From: Desulfobacterales bacterium | GTDB lineage: Bacteria > Desulfobacterota > Desulfobacteria > Desulfobacterales > JAFDCJ01 | NCBI GenBank assembly: GCA_020345785.1 | Contig: CP070771.1 | Span: forward strand, 5,846,677-5,870,017 | Reading direction: 5' to 3' | Length of the DNA: 23,341 nt | Part shown: positions 6,289-17,200 of the stretch, piece after piece | Layout of the letters: each line of letters opens with the position of its first letter | Numbering within the stretch: the first letter of the stretch is position 1 | The notes under the pieces: model-generated | Database searches by the model: none | What the model saw: only the letters and a program-made list of their open reading frames with translations | Told to the model about the DNA's origin: nothing | Program-made: the position numbers and the translations under genes

Positions 6289-8379
6289 ATGAGCAACTTG
6301 TTACTTGAAATTGGAACTGAGGAAATCCCCGCGGGGTATATAACACCGGCCTTGGAGGCGCTGTCTTCCGCATTATTGCGAAAATTGACGGATGCCCGCA
6401 TCGACCACGGTCCCGCGGAGATTTATGCAACACCGCGCAGATTGGCAGTCAAAGTCGGCAATGTGGCCGGCAAGCAAAAATCACTGCGGACCGAAGTTAT
6501 CGGGCCTCCGGCCAGAGTTGGTCTGGATGAGCAAGGCAATCCGACGACGGCCGCTCTTAAATTTGCGGAGAAAGTGGGCCTTTCCGTCAACAGTTTGACC
6601 GTCAAAGAAACTCCCAAGGGTGCTTATTTGTCCGCCGAAACGATGCAACACGGTGCAGCAACCCGGACCTTGCTTAAAGATATTTTAAAAGACGTAATCT
6701 TATCCATTCCGTTTCCCAAAAAAATGCGTTGGGCGGATCTGGATATCGAATTTGCCCGGCCGATTCATACCATATTAGCGCTGTTGGGCGATAAGGTGAT
6801 CGGGTTTAATCTCTGCAATTTAAAGAGCAATCGGTACACTCACGGGCACAGTTTTATGTCGCCGGCCAAAATCAAGGTGGCCACCTCCGACGACTATGTT
6901 GAAGTGCTGCGTTCCGCCCATGTCCTGGTAGACCTAAAGGAACGCAAAGCCAAACTCGAGCAGAGTATCGCTGAAGTTGCCCGCCAGCTCGGCGGCCGCA
7001 TTCTGCCGGATGACGAACTGGTGGAAATTGTCAACAACCTGGTGGAATTTCCCGTGCCGGTGGCCGGTAAATTCGATGAAGCCTTTCTGGAAGTTCCCGA
7101 CGAAGTGTTGATTAATGCCATGCGAGAGCATCAGAAATACTTTGCCATCGTCGCTGAAGACAATAAACTGATGCCGTGTTTTATTGCGGTCAATAACACT
7201 GTTGCCAAGGACATGGCGGTGGTAGCCAAAGGCCATGAAAGGGTCCTGCGGGCCCGTCTGGCGGATGCGCAGTTCTTTTATCAGGGTGATCTAGCAATCA
7301 GCAATGATGAACGCGTGGCGATGTTGAAAAGGGTTCTTTTTCAGGCCGAGCTGGGAACCCTTTATGAAAAAATTGAGCGGGTGGCCAAGATCGGCGAATA
7401 TTTGTCCGAAGCTGTTGATTTTGGACCGGCGACAGAGGCAAAAGATGCTGATTTGAAAAAGAATGTGATGCGCGCCGCCATGTTGAGTAAATCTGATCTG
7501 GTGAGCCAGGTGGTGGGTGAATTTCCAAAACTGCAGGGAATTATGGGAAGAATTTATGCATCCGTCGCCGGCGAATCTCCCGCCGTGGCGGCCGCCGTCG
7601 AAGAGCATTATCGACCGATTTATTCGGGAGCTCCGCTACCACAGACCCTGGCCGGAGCCATACTCGCGATTGCCGAAAAAATAGACTCGATTTGTGGATG
7701 CTTCAGTGTCGGGCTGATCCCAACCGGTGCTGCCGATCCTTACGCCCTCCGGCGGCAGGGCATCGGAATCATTCAGATTATGCTGAATAAAGGATTTACC
7801 CTGCCGCTGACTGATTTGATAGAGGAAAGCCTGAAGCATTTTATGCCCCGAAATTTAAAGGAAATTAAGGGGCAGGTCTATGCTTTTCTGTGCAATCGAA
7901 TGACCAATATGTTGATTGATGACGGGTTTTCGAAAGATACGGTGGCCGCCGTTCTCGGCGCTTCCGCTGATTGTATTCCACATATCTGGCAAAGGGCCGA
8001 CGCACTGGAGAAACTCAAAGCCAAACCGGATTTTGAACCCCTGGCCGTGGCGTTTAAACGGGTAGTGAATATCATAAAAAAAGCCGGTGATGCTCAGGTT
8101 GGTGATCCGGATCAAAAATTATTCCAGCACGAATCAGAAGACGCCCTTTTTGCTGCTTACCAGCTGGTTAAAAACAGGGTCGAAAATGATTTGGCAAAAG
8201 GTTTATTTGATCAGGCACTGGTTAAAATTGCTACCTTACGGAATCCCGTGGATGCGTTCTTTGAAGGGGTCATGGTGATGACCGATGACGGCCAAGTGCG
8301 CCGCAATCGGCTTGCCTTGTTGGCTCACATTGCGGCCCTGTTTGGCAAGTTTGCTGATTTTTCGAAGCTGTCGGCCTGA
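6289..8379 (+). CDS. glyS: Glycyl-tRNA synthetase beta subunit
   Basis: The protein has 696 residues, normal for GlyS. ATG 6289 is chosen over GTG 6283 because AAGGGG (6278-6283) is then well spaced and the protein begins MSNLLLEIGTEEIPAGYI, the family's N terminus. Further hallmarks are GPPARVGLDEQGNPTTAALKFA, PFPKKMRWADLDIEFARPIHTILALLG, MREHQKYFAIV, RVLRARLADAQFFYQGDL, LPQTLAGAILAIAEKIDSICGCFSVGLIPTGAADPYALRRQ (an HD-like region), and a C-terminal DALR-type anticodon-binding part ending ALFGKFADFSKL. The beta subunit recognises tRNA-Gly and completes the synthetase with GlyQ. Confidence 0.97.
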   Translation: MSNLLLEIGTEEIPAGYITPALEALSSALLRKLTDARIDHGPAEIYATPRRLAVKVGNVAGKQKSLRTEVIGPPARVGLDEQGNPTTAALKFAEKVGLSVNSLTVKETPKGAYLSAETMQHGAATRTLLKDILKDVILSIPFPKKMRWADLDIEFARPIHTILALLGDKVIGFNLCNLKSNRYTHGHSFMSPAKIKVATSDDYVEVLRSAHVLVDLKERKAKLEQSIAEVARQLGGRILPDDELVEIVNNLVEFPVPVAGKFDEAFLEVPDEVLINAMREHQKYFAIVAEDNKLMPCFIAVNNTVAKDMAVVAKGHERVLRARLADAQFFYQGDLAISNDERVAMLKRVLFQAELGTLYEKIERVAKIGEYLSEAVDFGPATEAKDADLKKNVMRAAMLSKSDLVSQVVGEFPKLQGIMGRIYASVAGESPAVAAAVEEHYRPIYSGAPLPQTLAGAILAIAEKIDSICGCFSVGLIPTGAADPYALRRQGIGIIQIMLNKGFTLPLTDLIEESLKHFMPRNLKEIKGQVYAFLCNRMTNMLIDDGFSKDTVAAVLGASADCIPHIWQRADALEKLKAKPDFEPLAVAFKRVVNIIKKAGDAQVGDPDQKLFQHESEDALFAAYQLVKNRVENDLAKGLFDQALVKIATLRNPVDAFFEGVMVMTDDGQVRRNRLALLAHIAALFGKFADFSKLSA

Positions 8380-8459
8380 TGGGTATCGTTCAAAGATTGA
8401 TCGCTTGCGAAAATGGGAATTACCCTACCTCAAGAATCGACCACGATATTTTGGAATAA

Positions 8460-8544
8460 ATCAGCGACACCGGCACAGCGTGGCTCCGGCCCCTTCCAGG
8501 GGCCTTCCTCATCTCCCCGTCCTGCTGGTGGTCGCTGATTTGAA
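8460..8544 (+). repeat. Structured ~85-nt hairpin element, copy A, upstream of the PC4-like gene
   Basis: The ends ATCAGCGAC and GTCGCTGAT are perfect inverse partners. One bulged G then allows seven more pairs (ACCGGCA with TGCTGGT, including one wobble). The apical hairpin is GGCCCC-TTCCA-GGGGCC. It ends in TTTGAA, 2 nt before the GGAGGAG ribosome site of the next gene. Copy B at 8956-9042 has the same ends, the same apical loop and GCCTTCCTCAT, but differs in paired positions. This is the only content of the glyS to PC4-like spacer that I can recognise. Confidence 0.75.
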
Positions 8545-8556
8545 CTGGAGGAGATT

Positions 8557-8811
8557 ATGCCTTACGACCCTGAAATGGACAAGATGCTCAAAAAATGGCA
8601 ATGCCAGGAAACCGGTCTGGTTGTCTCCATCAACCGATACGGCAACGGTGAACCGAAAGTACAAATCGGTCCTCGCATCCTAATGAAAAAAGACGGCTCC
8701 GAGCGAGCACCTGTTAAAGCCGGACGCTTAACCATCGAGGATTTGATGTGGCTCTATGATATTATTGACGAGCTAAAAGATGAGATGACGAAACTGACAA
8801 GGCCGGAGTAG
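8557..8811 (+). CDS. Small PC4/p15-like protein (putative nucleic-acid binding)
   Basis: The protein has 84 residues from ATG 8557, with a strong ribosome site GGAGGAG at 8547-8553. The first part (MPYDPEMDKMLKKWQCQETGLVVSINRYGNG) is polar. The middle, EPKVQIGPRILMKKDGSERAPVKAGRLTIEDLMWLYDIIDEL, has the pattern of PC4/p15 transcriptional-coactivator-like proteins: beta strands, a KKDG turn, a K.GRLT segment, then an amphipathic helix. Such proteins bind single-stranded DNA or RNA as dimers. The assignment rests on pattern alone and is moderate. The gene is flanked on both sides by copies of the 85-nt hairpin element, an arrangement that is notable in its own right. Confidence 0.75.
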   Translation: MPYDPEMDKMLKKWQCQETGLVVSINRYGNGEPKVQIGPRILMKKDGSERAPVKAGRLTIEDLMWLYDIIDELKDEMTKLTRPE

Positions 8812-8955
8812 AAATGATCGCTGCGCTTGAGGAGCTTCCCGCTTTCAGCGCGACCTGAGGAGCGTTGCGCTTAAGGTGTGTTGACTCCATTCATAAGCCA
8901 CCCCGACCCATCGGGATGAGAATTGAAAAAGGCTTTACCAGAATTCTTTATATAC

Positions 8956-9042
8956 ATCAGCGACCATGGGCAGAGCAGGGTTCCGGCCCTTTCCAAGGGC
9001 CTTCCTCATACTCCCAGCTCTTCTGGTGGTCGCTGATTTGAA
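8956..9042 (+). repeat. Structured ~85-nt hairpin element, copy B, upstream of or overlapping the nucleoside phosphorylase start
   Basis: ATCAGCGACCA (8956-8966) pairs perfectly with TGGTCGCTGAT (9027-9037). AGAGC (8972-8976) pairs with GCTCT (9017-9021), GGG (8978-8980) with CCC (9013-9015), and the apical stem GGCCCTT (8985-8991) with AAGGGCC (8995-9001). Relative to copy A, the C-G pair in the apical stem has become T-A, a compensatory change. The only upstream ATG of the next reading frame (8966) lies within this element. Confidence 0.75.
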
Positions 9043-9832
9043 GAGACCCGAAATTTTGACAACCGACGACGCTATCATAAACCCGCAAAAATCCAAATTT
9101 TCACCGGATATCGGGTCGGTTGCCGCAATGGCTGCAACCCGGGCGGATCTTTTTCTTCTTTGCGATTTATTGCAATTTAATAAAAATGAATATGAGCGCC
9201 TTTTTATCAGCCGCTTGTATTTTAACCGAAGCCGGCTGGGCAGTTTTTCCGTTACCGGCCCCTTTGTCGGTGCCCCCTATGCAGTTATGCTCCTGGAAAC
9301 CCTGATTGCCTGGGGCGCCCGCCGGATTATCTTCCTGGGCTGGTGTGGAGCTGTTTCAGACACGGTAAAAATAGGGGATCTCATCCTGCCGACCTCCGTC
9401 GTAATTGATGAAGGAACTTCAAAGCATTACGGTATCGACGATATTGACCATTTGCCGGTTTCTTTTCGAATGGTGCGAAAGATCGGCCAGGCCCTCAAAA
9501 AAAAAGATATCGAATATCACGAGGGAACCGTCTGGACGACGGATGCCGTTTACCGTGAAGGCCGGCAGCAGGTCCAAGCTCATCGGCAAAAGGGGGTGCT
9601 GGCCGTGGACATGGAAATTTCAGCCCTTTACTCGGCCGCAAAATTTCGCGGGGTGGATCTCGGCGGCATCCTGGTGGTTTCCGATGAATTGTCTTCTATG
9701 AAATGGCGCCCCGGTTTCAAGCATAAAAAATTTATGGATGGGCGGCAAACTGCTTGCCGGGTGACCAAAGAATTGATTTGTGAAGAATGTGCAACTTCAC
9801 GAAGTAAAAAGCAAACCGCCTCTCAGATATAA
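8966..9832 (+). CDS. Nucleoside phosphorylase family protein (PNP/UDP-phosphorylase fold); start uncertain
   Basis: The frame from ATG 8966 gives 288 residues, but the first 24 codons are the 85-nt repeat and look unlike a phosphorylase. TTG 9038, with GGTGG upstream, is a plausible true start (264 residues) just before LKRPEILTTDDAIINP. Family features are TGPFVGAPYAVMLLETLIAWGARRIIFLGWCGAVSDTVKIGDLILPTSVVIDEGTSKHY (about 97-155: phosphate/ribose-site glycines and the conserved GD.ilp strand), then VLAVDMEISALYSAA with the DME motif (215-217) that contacts ribose, and VVSDELS (238-243) near the base site. These enzymes reversibly split nucleosides with phosphate to base and ribose-1-phosphate. 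Purine versus uridine specificity cannot be read here. ligA follows after about 20 nt. Confidence 0.85.
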   Translation: MGRAGFRPFPRAFLILPALLVVADLKRPEILTTDDAIINPQKSKFSPDIGSVAAMAATRADLFLLCDLLQFNKNEYERLFISRLYFNRSRLGSFSVTGPFVGAPYAVMLLETLIAWGARRIIFLGWCGAVSDTVKIGDLILPTSVVIDEGTSKHYGIDDIDHLPVSFRMVRKIGQALKKKDIEYHEGTVWTTDAVYREGRQQVQAHRQKGVLAVDMEISALYSAAKFRGVDLGGILVVSDELSSMKWRPGFKHKKFMDGRQTACRVTKELICEECATSRSKKQTASQI

Positions 9833-11878
<2,046 letters not shown>

Positions 11879-11890
11879 CAATTCGGCAGA

Positions 11891-12050
11891 GCGCATGGCG
11901 CAAAGAGCATAGCGTCACTCTCTTCAAGATCGCTTATGAGTTGCAGTTGGGTGGCGACGAGAATACCGTTCGTTCTATCGATATTTTTCTTTAATTACCT
12001 TGATATAGCATCTTAACTCTTTGCTCTATGCGCTTTGCCCTATGCCGTGC
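11891..12050. repeat. Inverted GCATAGCG-word repeat between ligA and acylphosphatase
   Basis: GCGCATGGCGCAAAGAGCAT, continuing AGCG (11891-11914), and the string at 12023-12050 (GCTCTATGCGCTTTGCCCTA, continuing TGCCGTGC) are imperfect reverse complements. The element fills the 192-nt spacer. The arm words GCATAGCG and CAAAGAGCATAGCG also occur at 6194-6232 in the glyQ-glyS spacer. A longer reading frame for the next gene runs into this arm and is not credible there. Confidence 0.6.
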
Positions 12051-12070
12051 GAAGCACAAACGGGGGAGTC

Positions 12071-12364
12071 ATGAAAAACAAAGTCAGAGCCCATGCAATC
12101 ATCAGCGGGCGTGTGCAGGGTGTGTTTTTCAGAATGGAAACCAAACGTGCTGCGGATAGATTCGGCGTATTCGGATGGGTGCGAAATCTAAAAGACGGTA
12201 CCGTCGAAGCTGTATTCGAAGGGGATCGGGACCGGGTGGAGGCCGCTGTAGACTGGTGCCGGCAGGGACCGTCCCATGCCTCGGTGGCTGATGTGGATTT
12301 AACCTGGCAGAATTATACGGGTGAGTTCGACGGATTTGAGATAGTCTATCTGCGTGATGTTTGA
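12071..12364 (+). CDS. acyP: Acylphosphatase
   Basis: The protein has 97 residues from ATG 12071, with GGGGGAG immediately upstream (12062-12068). The frame extends to 12035, but that part is repeat sequence. The signature GRVQGVFFR (13-21) carries the catalytic Arg21, and GWVRNLKDGTVEAVFEG (35-51) carries the catalytic Asn39. The rest follows the ferredoxin-like alpha/beta fold (VEAAVDWCRQGPSHASVADVDL). The enzyme hydrolyses acyl phosphates such as carbamoyl or acetyl phosphate in the cytoplasm. It is the last plus-strand gene before the convergent HU gene. Confidence 0.95.
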   Translation: MKNKVRAHAIISGRVQGVFFRMETKRAADRFGVFGWVRNLKDGTVEAVFEGDRDRVEAAVDWCRQGPSHASVADVDLTWQNYTGEFDGFEIVYLRDV

Positions 12365-12524
12365 TCGTTCAGGTGACGATTCAGCAATCTATCAGATACC
12401 ATCGGCAGGTACCATCGGGGGCAGACTCTTTGTAGGAAAATCGATATTCAAATTTCGCATTTGCCGCGTCGGCCGGTAAAGAGGAAGGCAAGCATCTTTT
12501 AGAGACGGTGAGATCATCAGGGGC

Positions 12525-12556
12525 GGAGCGGCTTAGCGATATTGATAAGCCGCTCC
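12525..12556. terminator. Candidate bidirectional terminator hairpin between convergent acyP and HU genes
   Basis: GGAGCGGCTTA (12525-12535) and TAAGCCGCTCC (12546-12556) are perfect 11-bp inverse arms around a 10-nt loop, placed between two convergent genes and 12 nt from the HU stop. Position and stem strength fit a terminator, but neither strand shows a clean run of Ts (GGACTTCTTT on plus). It may act with Rho or as an mRNA 3'-end stabiliser. Confidence 0.55.
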
Positions 12557-12568
12557 GGACTTCTTTGA

Positions 12569-12841
12569 TTAGACGGCATCTTTGAGTTTCTTGCCGGCTT
12601 TGAATTTGACGACATTGGTAGCCTTGATTTTAATCGGCGCACCAGTCTGCGGATTGCGGCCTTTGCGTGCTTTGCGTCGTGCTTTTGAGAAGGTGCCGAA
12701 CCCAACGAGGGTGACTTTGCCGTCCTTTTTCTTGAGCGCTTTGGTGACGCCGTCCATAAAGGAATTGAGCGCCGCTGCTGCCGCTACTTTTGAGATCTTG
12801 GCATCTTTTGCCGCCTGTTCTACAAGTTCTGCTTTAGTCAT
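12569..12841 (-). CDS. HU-family DNA-binding protein
   Basis: The protein has 90 residues, standard for HU/IHF. It has the N-terminal helical dimer body (MTKAELVEQAAKDAKISKVAAAAALNSFMDGVTKAL), GKVTLVGFGTFSKARRKARKGRNPQTGAPIKI with the GFGTF strand (47-51) and the intercalating Pro in the RNPQTG arm (63-64), and a basic C terminus. It begins MTKAEL, like HU rather than IHF alpha or beta. Such proteins bend and compact DNA in the nucleoid. An AGGGGG ribosome site precedes the ATG. It follows ftsY on the same strand, but a promoter with a perfect -35 box in the 231-nt gap suggests independent, probably strong, expression. Confidence 0.95.
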   Translation of the reverse strand: MTKAELVEQAAKDAKISKVAAAAALNSFMDGVTKALKKKDGKVTLVGFGTFSKARRKARKGRNPQTGAPIKIKATNVVKFKAGKKLKDAV

Positions 12842-12910
12842 AGTGCTGTACCCCCTTTGTTTTAGTGGTTAATTCTTCCCGGATGAGGCCCGATCGCCTA
12901 TTTTCCTGTG

Positions 12911-12939
12911 TCCATATAGGAAGTTAAATTTCATGTCAA
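12911..12939 (-). promoter_or_regulatory. Sigma70-type promoter for the HU gene
   Basis: Reading the minus strand, TTGACA (12939-12934) is a perfect -35 box. Seventeen bases further is TATGGA (12916-12911); an overlapping TATATG gives a better -10 but only 15 nt of spacing. The start would fall about 60 nt upstream of the HU ATG. This is the clearest promoter in the window. Confidence 0.6.
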
Positions 12940-13072
12940 CAGAAATTACGTCTTTCAATGCTTTTTTTTATGATATTTGCCGCTAAGCCGCAGGCACCTC
13001 GTGTTTGCGGGATATCTTTTCCGCAAATATTTATAGGTTCGTGGTTCGGCGCAAATGGTTCAACGTTCAATT

Positions 13073-14194
13073 TTAGAAAAGCGCCTCAACAAATTGCTCG
13101 GCATCAAAAGGTCGGAGATCTTCAATTTGTTCGCCGATTCCGATATATCGCAAAGGAATATTGAGCGCGCTGCATATACCGATGACAATCCCGCCTTTGG
13201 CGGTTCCATCGAGCTTCGTCAGCGCCAATCCGGTAACATCCAACGCATCGTTGAACAGCTTCGCCTGGGAAAGTGCGTTTTGACCGGTGGTGGCATCCAG
13301 CACCAGCAATATCTCATGCGGGGCTCCGGCAACCTGCTTGGCCACGGTGCGCTTGATCTTTTTTAACTCCTCCATCAAATTGACTTTGGTATGCAGTCTG
13401 CCGGCAGTGTCAATCAGAACAATGTCGCAGCCGCGGGCCGCTGCTGCAGCGACCGCATCGAAAGCCACGGCCGCCGGATCTGCGTTCTCTTTGTGTTTGA
13501 CGAAATCCGCCTTGGCTCTTTCAGCCCAGATGCCCAGTTGTTCGACGGCTGCGGCGCGAAATGTGTCAGCGGCGGCGATCAAGACTTTTTGCCCGGCAGC
13601 ACCGGCAGATGCTGCCAGTTTACCGATGGTGGTTGTCTTTCCAACACCATTGACACCCACGACAAGCACCACGTGGGGAGTACCGGTGGTTTCCTCCGGC
13701 GCATCGGGCCGGGAAACAAGAATTGAGAGAATTTCCTTTTTGAGTGCCGTTTTCACGTGACTGATGTCTGAAATTCCGGCTTTGGAAATTCGCTCGATGA
13801 GCGCCATGGTTGTCTGCACCCCGATGTCAGACGTGATCAAAAGCTCTTCCAATTCCTCGAGAACCTCGTCATCGATTTTTTGCTTGCCGCTAAAAATTCT
13901 ATCAAAGCCGCCGGTCAGGGATTGGCGGGTTTTGGACAGGCGGTTTTTTAAGCGTCTGAAATAACCGGTTGCTTCCTGATCGGGGAGCGAGGCGGGGGCC
14001 TCGTCTTCCGGTGTCTCTTGCACACGATCGGCACTTAAATCTTCGGATGCTTCAGTCTCGATAGGCAAATCATGATCTTTTAATTCACTCGGCTGCGGCC
14101 CGTCTGACGGCGCGGACCGCGATGGTTCGACTGCAGTTGCGTGCTCGCTTCTATCGTGTTTTTTCTTATTTTTCTTAAACCAGTTAAACGCCAT
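13073..14194 (-). CDS. ftsY: Signal recognition particle receptor FtsY
   Basis: The protein has 373 residues. The N-terminal portion (about 1-75: a short basic stretch, then Glu/Asp-rich) is the usual variable acidic A domain. The NG domain starts around 77 (GYFRRLKNRLSKTRQSLTGGFDRIF). GTPase motifs are G1 GVNGVGKTTT (180-189), DTFRAAAVEQL, DTAGRLHT and TKLDGTAKGG. It ends GIGEQIEDLRPFDAEQFVEALF, the canonical FtsY C terminus. FtsY docks the SRP-ribosome complex at the inner membrane for co-translational insertion. It lies 95 nt downstream of smc, a widespread gene order, and is probably in the same transcript. Confidence 0.97.
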   Translation of the reverse strand: MAFNWFKKNKKKHDRSEHATAVEPSRSAPSDGPQPSELKDHDLPIETEASEDLSADRVQETPEDEAPASLPDQEATGYFRRLKNRLSKTRQSLTGGFDRIFSGKQKIDDEVLEELEELLITSDIGVQTTMALIERISKAGISDISHVKTALKKEILSILVSRPDAPEETTGTPHVVLVVGVNGVGKTTTIGKLAASAGAAGQKVLIAAADTFRAAAVEQLGIWAERAKADFVKHKENADPAAVAFDAVAAAAARGCDIVLIDTAGRLHTKVNLMEELKKIKRTVAKQVAGAPHEILLVLDATTGQNALSQAKLFNDALDVTGLALTKLDGTAKGGIVIGICSALNIPLRYIGIGEQIEDLRPFDAEQFVEALF

Positions 14195-14220
14195 GGCGCC
14201 GGACTCCCGGTAAAATGACT

Positions 14221-14271
14221 AATGACTATTGAATAATTGAGGAATTCTATCGTAATTATTCAATTGTCATT
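14221..14271. repeat. Near-perfect palindrome in the smc-ftsY spacer
   Basis: AATGACTATTGAATAATT (14221-14238) and AATTATTCAATTGTCATT (14254-14271) are reverse complements at 17 of 18 positions, around a 15-nt centre. It occupies half of the 95-nt gap inside the presumed smc-ftsY transcript. The A/T-rich TTGAATA word recalls the 3717-3848 element. It is too AT-rich, and lacks a T tail, for a convincing terminator. Confidence 0.6.
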
Positions 14272-14289
14272 AAGCATTATTCATTTTAT

Positions 14290-17200
14290 TCAGCTTGCCT
14301 TTCGCATTTCCGTCCGTGTTAAATTCACGGAAACAACTTTTGAAATACCTTTATGCTCCATGGTAATGCCGAACAGGGTATCGGCAAACTCCATTGTCCG
14401 TTTATTGTGGGTGATGACGATAATCTGTGAATTTTCTCCGATGATTTGCAGCAGATCATTGAAACGAAAGACGTTGGCATCGTCCAGCGGAGCATCGATT
14501 TCATCCAGCAGGCAAAAGGAGGCCGGCTTAATTAGGAATATAGAGAAAATAAAAGCGATGGCCGACAGTGCTTTCTCGCCGCCGGAAAGCAGGCTCAGGC
14601 GCGTCAGCTTTTTTCCCGGTGGATGAATCATCAACTCGACACCGGACTCCAGCGGTTTATCCGGCTCTATCAAAACAAGCCTGGCTTCACCGCCCTCAAA
14701 AAGCCGGGGGAAAACTTCGGCTAACTTTTCATTGATGGCGTTGAACGTCTCTATAAACTTTTGCTGGGTGATACGGTTTATCTTCCTGATTACTTTATGC
14801 AGGTCCTCGATCGCTTTGAGCAGATCATTGCGCTGCGTTTCAAGAAATTCGTAGCGATCCTTGAGCTGCTCAAACTCTTTGATAGCCCCCAGGTTGACAT
14901 CGACTATTTTTGAAATTTTTTCTTTACTGCGCGACAATTCGGCTTCCATCTCTGCGGTGGACATGTCGGCGATGGCTTTTTGGGCCGCTTCATCCCCCTG
15001 TAAATCTGATCGCAATACAGCAAACGCGGTCTGATACCTTTCCTCCAGCCGATTGGCAGCATTGTCACGTTTGAGTTGCAGCTGGGACAACTCCAGTTCC
15101 AGCATGCGAAATTTTTCCAGTGTCTTTTCGCGCTTGCTTCTGATGTCGTTTACCATGCTGTCGCTGTCCTTGAGCCGGGCGTCGATCTCCTGGTAATCGG
15201 TCTCATTGCGTTCGATGGATTCATCGATGCCGGATAGGGTGCCGTACATCTGGGAAAGTTTTTCTTCGCGGCCGGAAATTTTAATTTTGACCGCTTCTCC
15301 TTTTTGTTTTTTCTGATTAATTTCCCGCGAGAGCTGTTCGAGCCTGTTCATACCGTCTGCGTGGAACTCTTTCAGCCGTTTCAGACTGTTGCTGCTGTTT
15401 TCCAGCTTCGTATCCAGAGCCGTTAGGTTTAGTTTGAGTTCAATCACCGACTGATTAAATTTTTCCATCTCCGCGGAAACGCTGCTGATCTCTTGCGACA
15501 ACCCGGCAACCTTGCGCTGGGCTGAATTGATGTCATCCGAAATTTTTGCCAGGGCCGCATTGTATTTGGTCATTTCATCGTCAACGTCAGTTGCTTCACC
15601 CAAAAGCTGTTCCTGTTCCAGCTGGATAATTTCCAAATGACGCAGGGCGTTTTTGAGATCCTCGCCAACCTTGTAGAGTGCTTTTTCACACTCGGTTTCA
15701 TCTTCTGCCAACCGGTTTCTCTGTTCGATCTGCTTTTGCAATGCGCTTTCGAGTTTCTGAACCTCAGACTCCAACTCATGTTGAACGAGACGGGCGTCTT
15801 CCATTTGGTGGGTTAATTCCGCCTCCCGGCGTTTCAATTCTTTGATCTCATGCTTTTTCGCCAGAATGCCGCTTAATTTATCCTTGCTGCCGCCGATCAG
15901 AATTCCCTGATGAGAAATGACATCCCCATTTTTCGTTACAATTCGCTGGAATTTGCCGTTTCTGTTATGCAGATCCAGCGCCTCTTGAATGGAGTCGGTT
16001 AAGACGACATCACCGAGCAGTATCTGGGCAATTTTCTCAAACCCGGGCTTTACAGTAATATGATTCAAAAGCAGTCGGGAAAAATCCGTTACACCGTTGT
16101 CGTTGCCGGAAATTGATTTTAGTGCTGAAATCGGTATAAATCCGCTGCGCCCGGCATTGTGAGATTGCAGATAGTCTATGGCCTGCAATCCCGTTTGCTG
16201 GTCTTTGACCACTATGTACTGCAGCGATTCTCCCAGAACAGCCTCAATGGCTGTTTCATAGGCAGGATCCGCTTCGATAATATTCGCCATGAGTTCCATG
16301 ACATTAGCGGCTGTCTCCCGACTGAAAGGCGGCGACTGGGAGCTTTTATCATCGACATGCGAGCTGCGGGCTTTCATGATGGCCTTGACGCCGTCGCGAT
16401 ACCACTCAAAGTTGTCTTCCATTCTTTTTAAGGTGTTATACTGGGATTTGGCCGTATTGCGCTCCAATTCCAGCGTCTGGGCCAATTTGACCTGCTTGGC
16501 CAGGGCGGCGGCGTTCTCATCGAGGCACTTGCGCGTGATAGTGATTTCTGCGTCCAGCTTTGCGATCTGCTGTTTTATCTTGTCAAACTGCCCGCGGATC
16601 CGGGATTCCTTGTGCCGGGTCTCCTCAACATGCTTTTGAGCCAGAACTTCTTCTTCATCTGCTCGTTTAAGTCGTCTCTGAAGGCTGTCTTTGTTGCTGG
16701 CTGCGTTCTGATAAATATTTTTGTACTGGACTTCCCGGGCTGTTAGATCCATTAAGTGGGCCTTGGCGGCTTCAAGCTCCTGGTTGAGGGCGGTAAATTT
16801 TTCGTTGGTCTGTTCATTGCTCCGACGCTGCTGCGCCAGGTTTTGCCTGACTTTTTCTATTTCAGAACTCAGCCGGCCGGTTTCCACTTCGACCTGGTTG
16901 ATTTCAGACACCATGGCGTCGTTTTTTTGGATCAGATCTTTGCGGGCCGCTTCCAGCTCTCCGGCTTCCCGCTCAAGTCTTTCAATCTCATCGCGCATAT
17001 GTGCCAGATCATTTTCCGCCCGATCAATGTCGCGTTGCGTGTCATATTTTTGAGATTTCTGTTCAGCGATCTCCTGGTTTTTCTGCCAGCGTGTGAGTTT
17101 GATTTCCTCTATCGCGGCATCGAGTTTCTTCAATTCCGAAGTGTGTCCGATGTCGGCATCTTTTAATTCATTTAATAACGCGTCGGTCCTGTCAATCTGG

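Noticed and set aside
8285..8683. 132-codon plus frame running from the glyS end through hairpin copy A into the PC4-like gene
   Set aside because: It overlaps two well-supported genes in other frames and its middle is the repeat.
13004..13027. Hairpin TTTGCGG / CCGCAAA downstream of ftsY as a terminator
   Set aside because: It has seven pairs with a 10-nt loop and no T run on the minus strand, too weak to call.
13287..13760. 157-codon frame opposite ftsY
   Set aside because: This is an antisense shadow of the conserved FtsY GTPase domain, rich in Ser/Ala/Thr as expected for the complement of a biased frame.
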